From NCBI RefSeq assembly GCF_047675955.1, contig NC_132931.1:620001-684000 (forward strand): DNA of 64,000 nt, in the 5' to 3' direction. The notes beneath the pieces are model-generated. The model ran no database searches. It was not told the DNA's origin and saw only the letters and a list, made by a program, of their open reading frames with translations. The position numbers and the translations under genes are program-made. Positions 63,893 to 64,000 of this stretch are shown here, in pieces. Source of the DNA: Chlorocebus sabaeus. Taxonomy: Eukaryota; Chordata; Mammalia; Primates; Cercopithecidae. Each line of letters starts with the position of its first letter. Within the stretch, counting starts at the first letter, position 1.

Positions 63893-64000
63893 CAGGGATC
63901 GGCAAACTCTACGGCCCATGGGTCAAATCTGGCCCGGTGCCTTCTTTTGTGAATAAACCATATTGGAACACAGTGTCACCCATGGGTTTACATATTGTCC
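63893..64000 (+). mobile_element. hAT-Charlie-type DNA transposon fragment (runs off window)
   Basis: Starts with the terminal inverted repeat CAGGGATCGGCAAACT, then ACGGCCCATGGGTCAAATC and ATTGGAACACAGTGTCACCC. Non-autonomous element cut by the window end. Subfamily not assigned. Confidence 0.75.

Noticed and set aside
1..64000. CRISPR arrays, operons, bacterial or plasmid features, tRNA and rRNA genes
   Set aside because: Nothing of this kind is visible; composition and repeats are those of primate nuclear DNA.

Overview
The window is nuclear DNA from a primate. About 80 Alu copies, two long minus-strand LINE-1 blocks and traces of L2, MIR, MaLR and hAT elements make up most of it. Several young Alus carry the variants typical of Old World monkey AluY (CTCAAGCC at the start, GATCCGGCC in the right arm, for example the copy at 42365-42690), so a macaque, baboon or similar monkey is more likely than human or another ape. 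That is an inference from repeats, not from a gene. I see no intact protein-coding gene, no tRNA or rRNA, and no bacterial features.

The genic content is a mosaic of decayed pieces of genes that in human lie in two chromosome 7 neighbourhoods. (1) 13.4-27.3 kb is a full-length, intron-containing copy of CCT6A. All 14 exons are recognisable, and so is a CpG-rich promoter of the type the real gene shares with PSPH. The start codon is lost (GTG), exon 2 is split by an Alu fragment, two splice donors are lost, and there are several frameshifts and stops. (2) Immediately downstream, in the parental order, are exons 1 and 2 of SUMF2 (27.6 and 31.0 kb) and nothing further of that gene. (3) 32.98-33.25 kb on the minus strand is a frameshifted NUPR2-like copy inside a CpG-rich patch. 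(4) 36.1-51.1 kb holds four exons of GTF2I (TFII-I, I-repeat region) in order on the plus strand, with at least the intervening repeat exons missing. A rearranged segmental duplication explains this better than retroposition, because introns and splice sites are retained.

Region by region: 1-13 kb is Alu-dense, with a TATA-containing, GC-rich candidate promoter/first exon near 2.0 kb. 13-31 kb is the CCT6A-SUMF2 duplicon; the intron between CCT6A exons 6 and 7 carries a snoRNA-like double hairpin. 31-36 kb is Alu clutter plus the NUPR2-like copy. 36-51 kb is the GTF2I fragment, including a GC-rich minus-strand retrocopy-like block (37.1-39.0 kb) and an L1 insertion that appears to carry a 3' transduction (48.9-50.7 kb). 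52.5-58.5 kb is a near full-length but disabled L1. 58.8-64 kb is mostly unique or ancient-repeat DNA, with one isolated exon-like segment at 59.94-60.02 kb.

No novel functional system is evident. The parts most worth a second look are the L1 3' transduction candidate, the snoRNA-like intronic structure, the orphan exon, the unidentified retrocopy-like block and the junctions of the duplicon mosaic.
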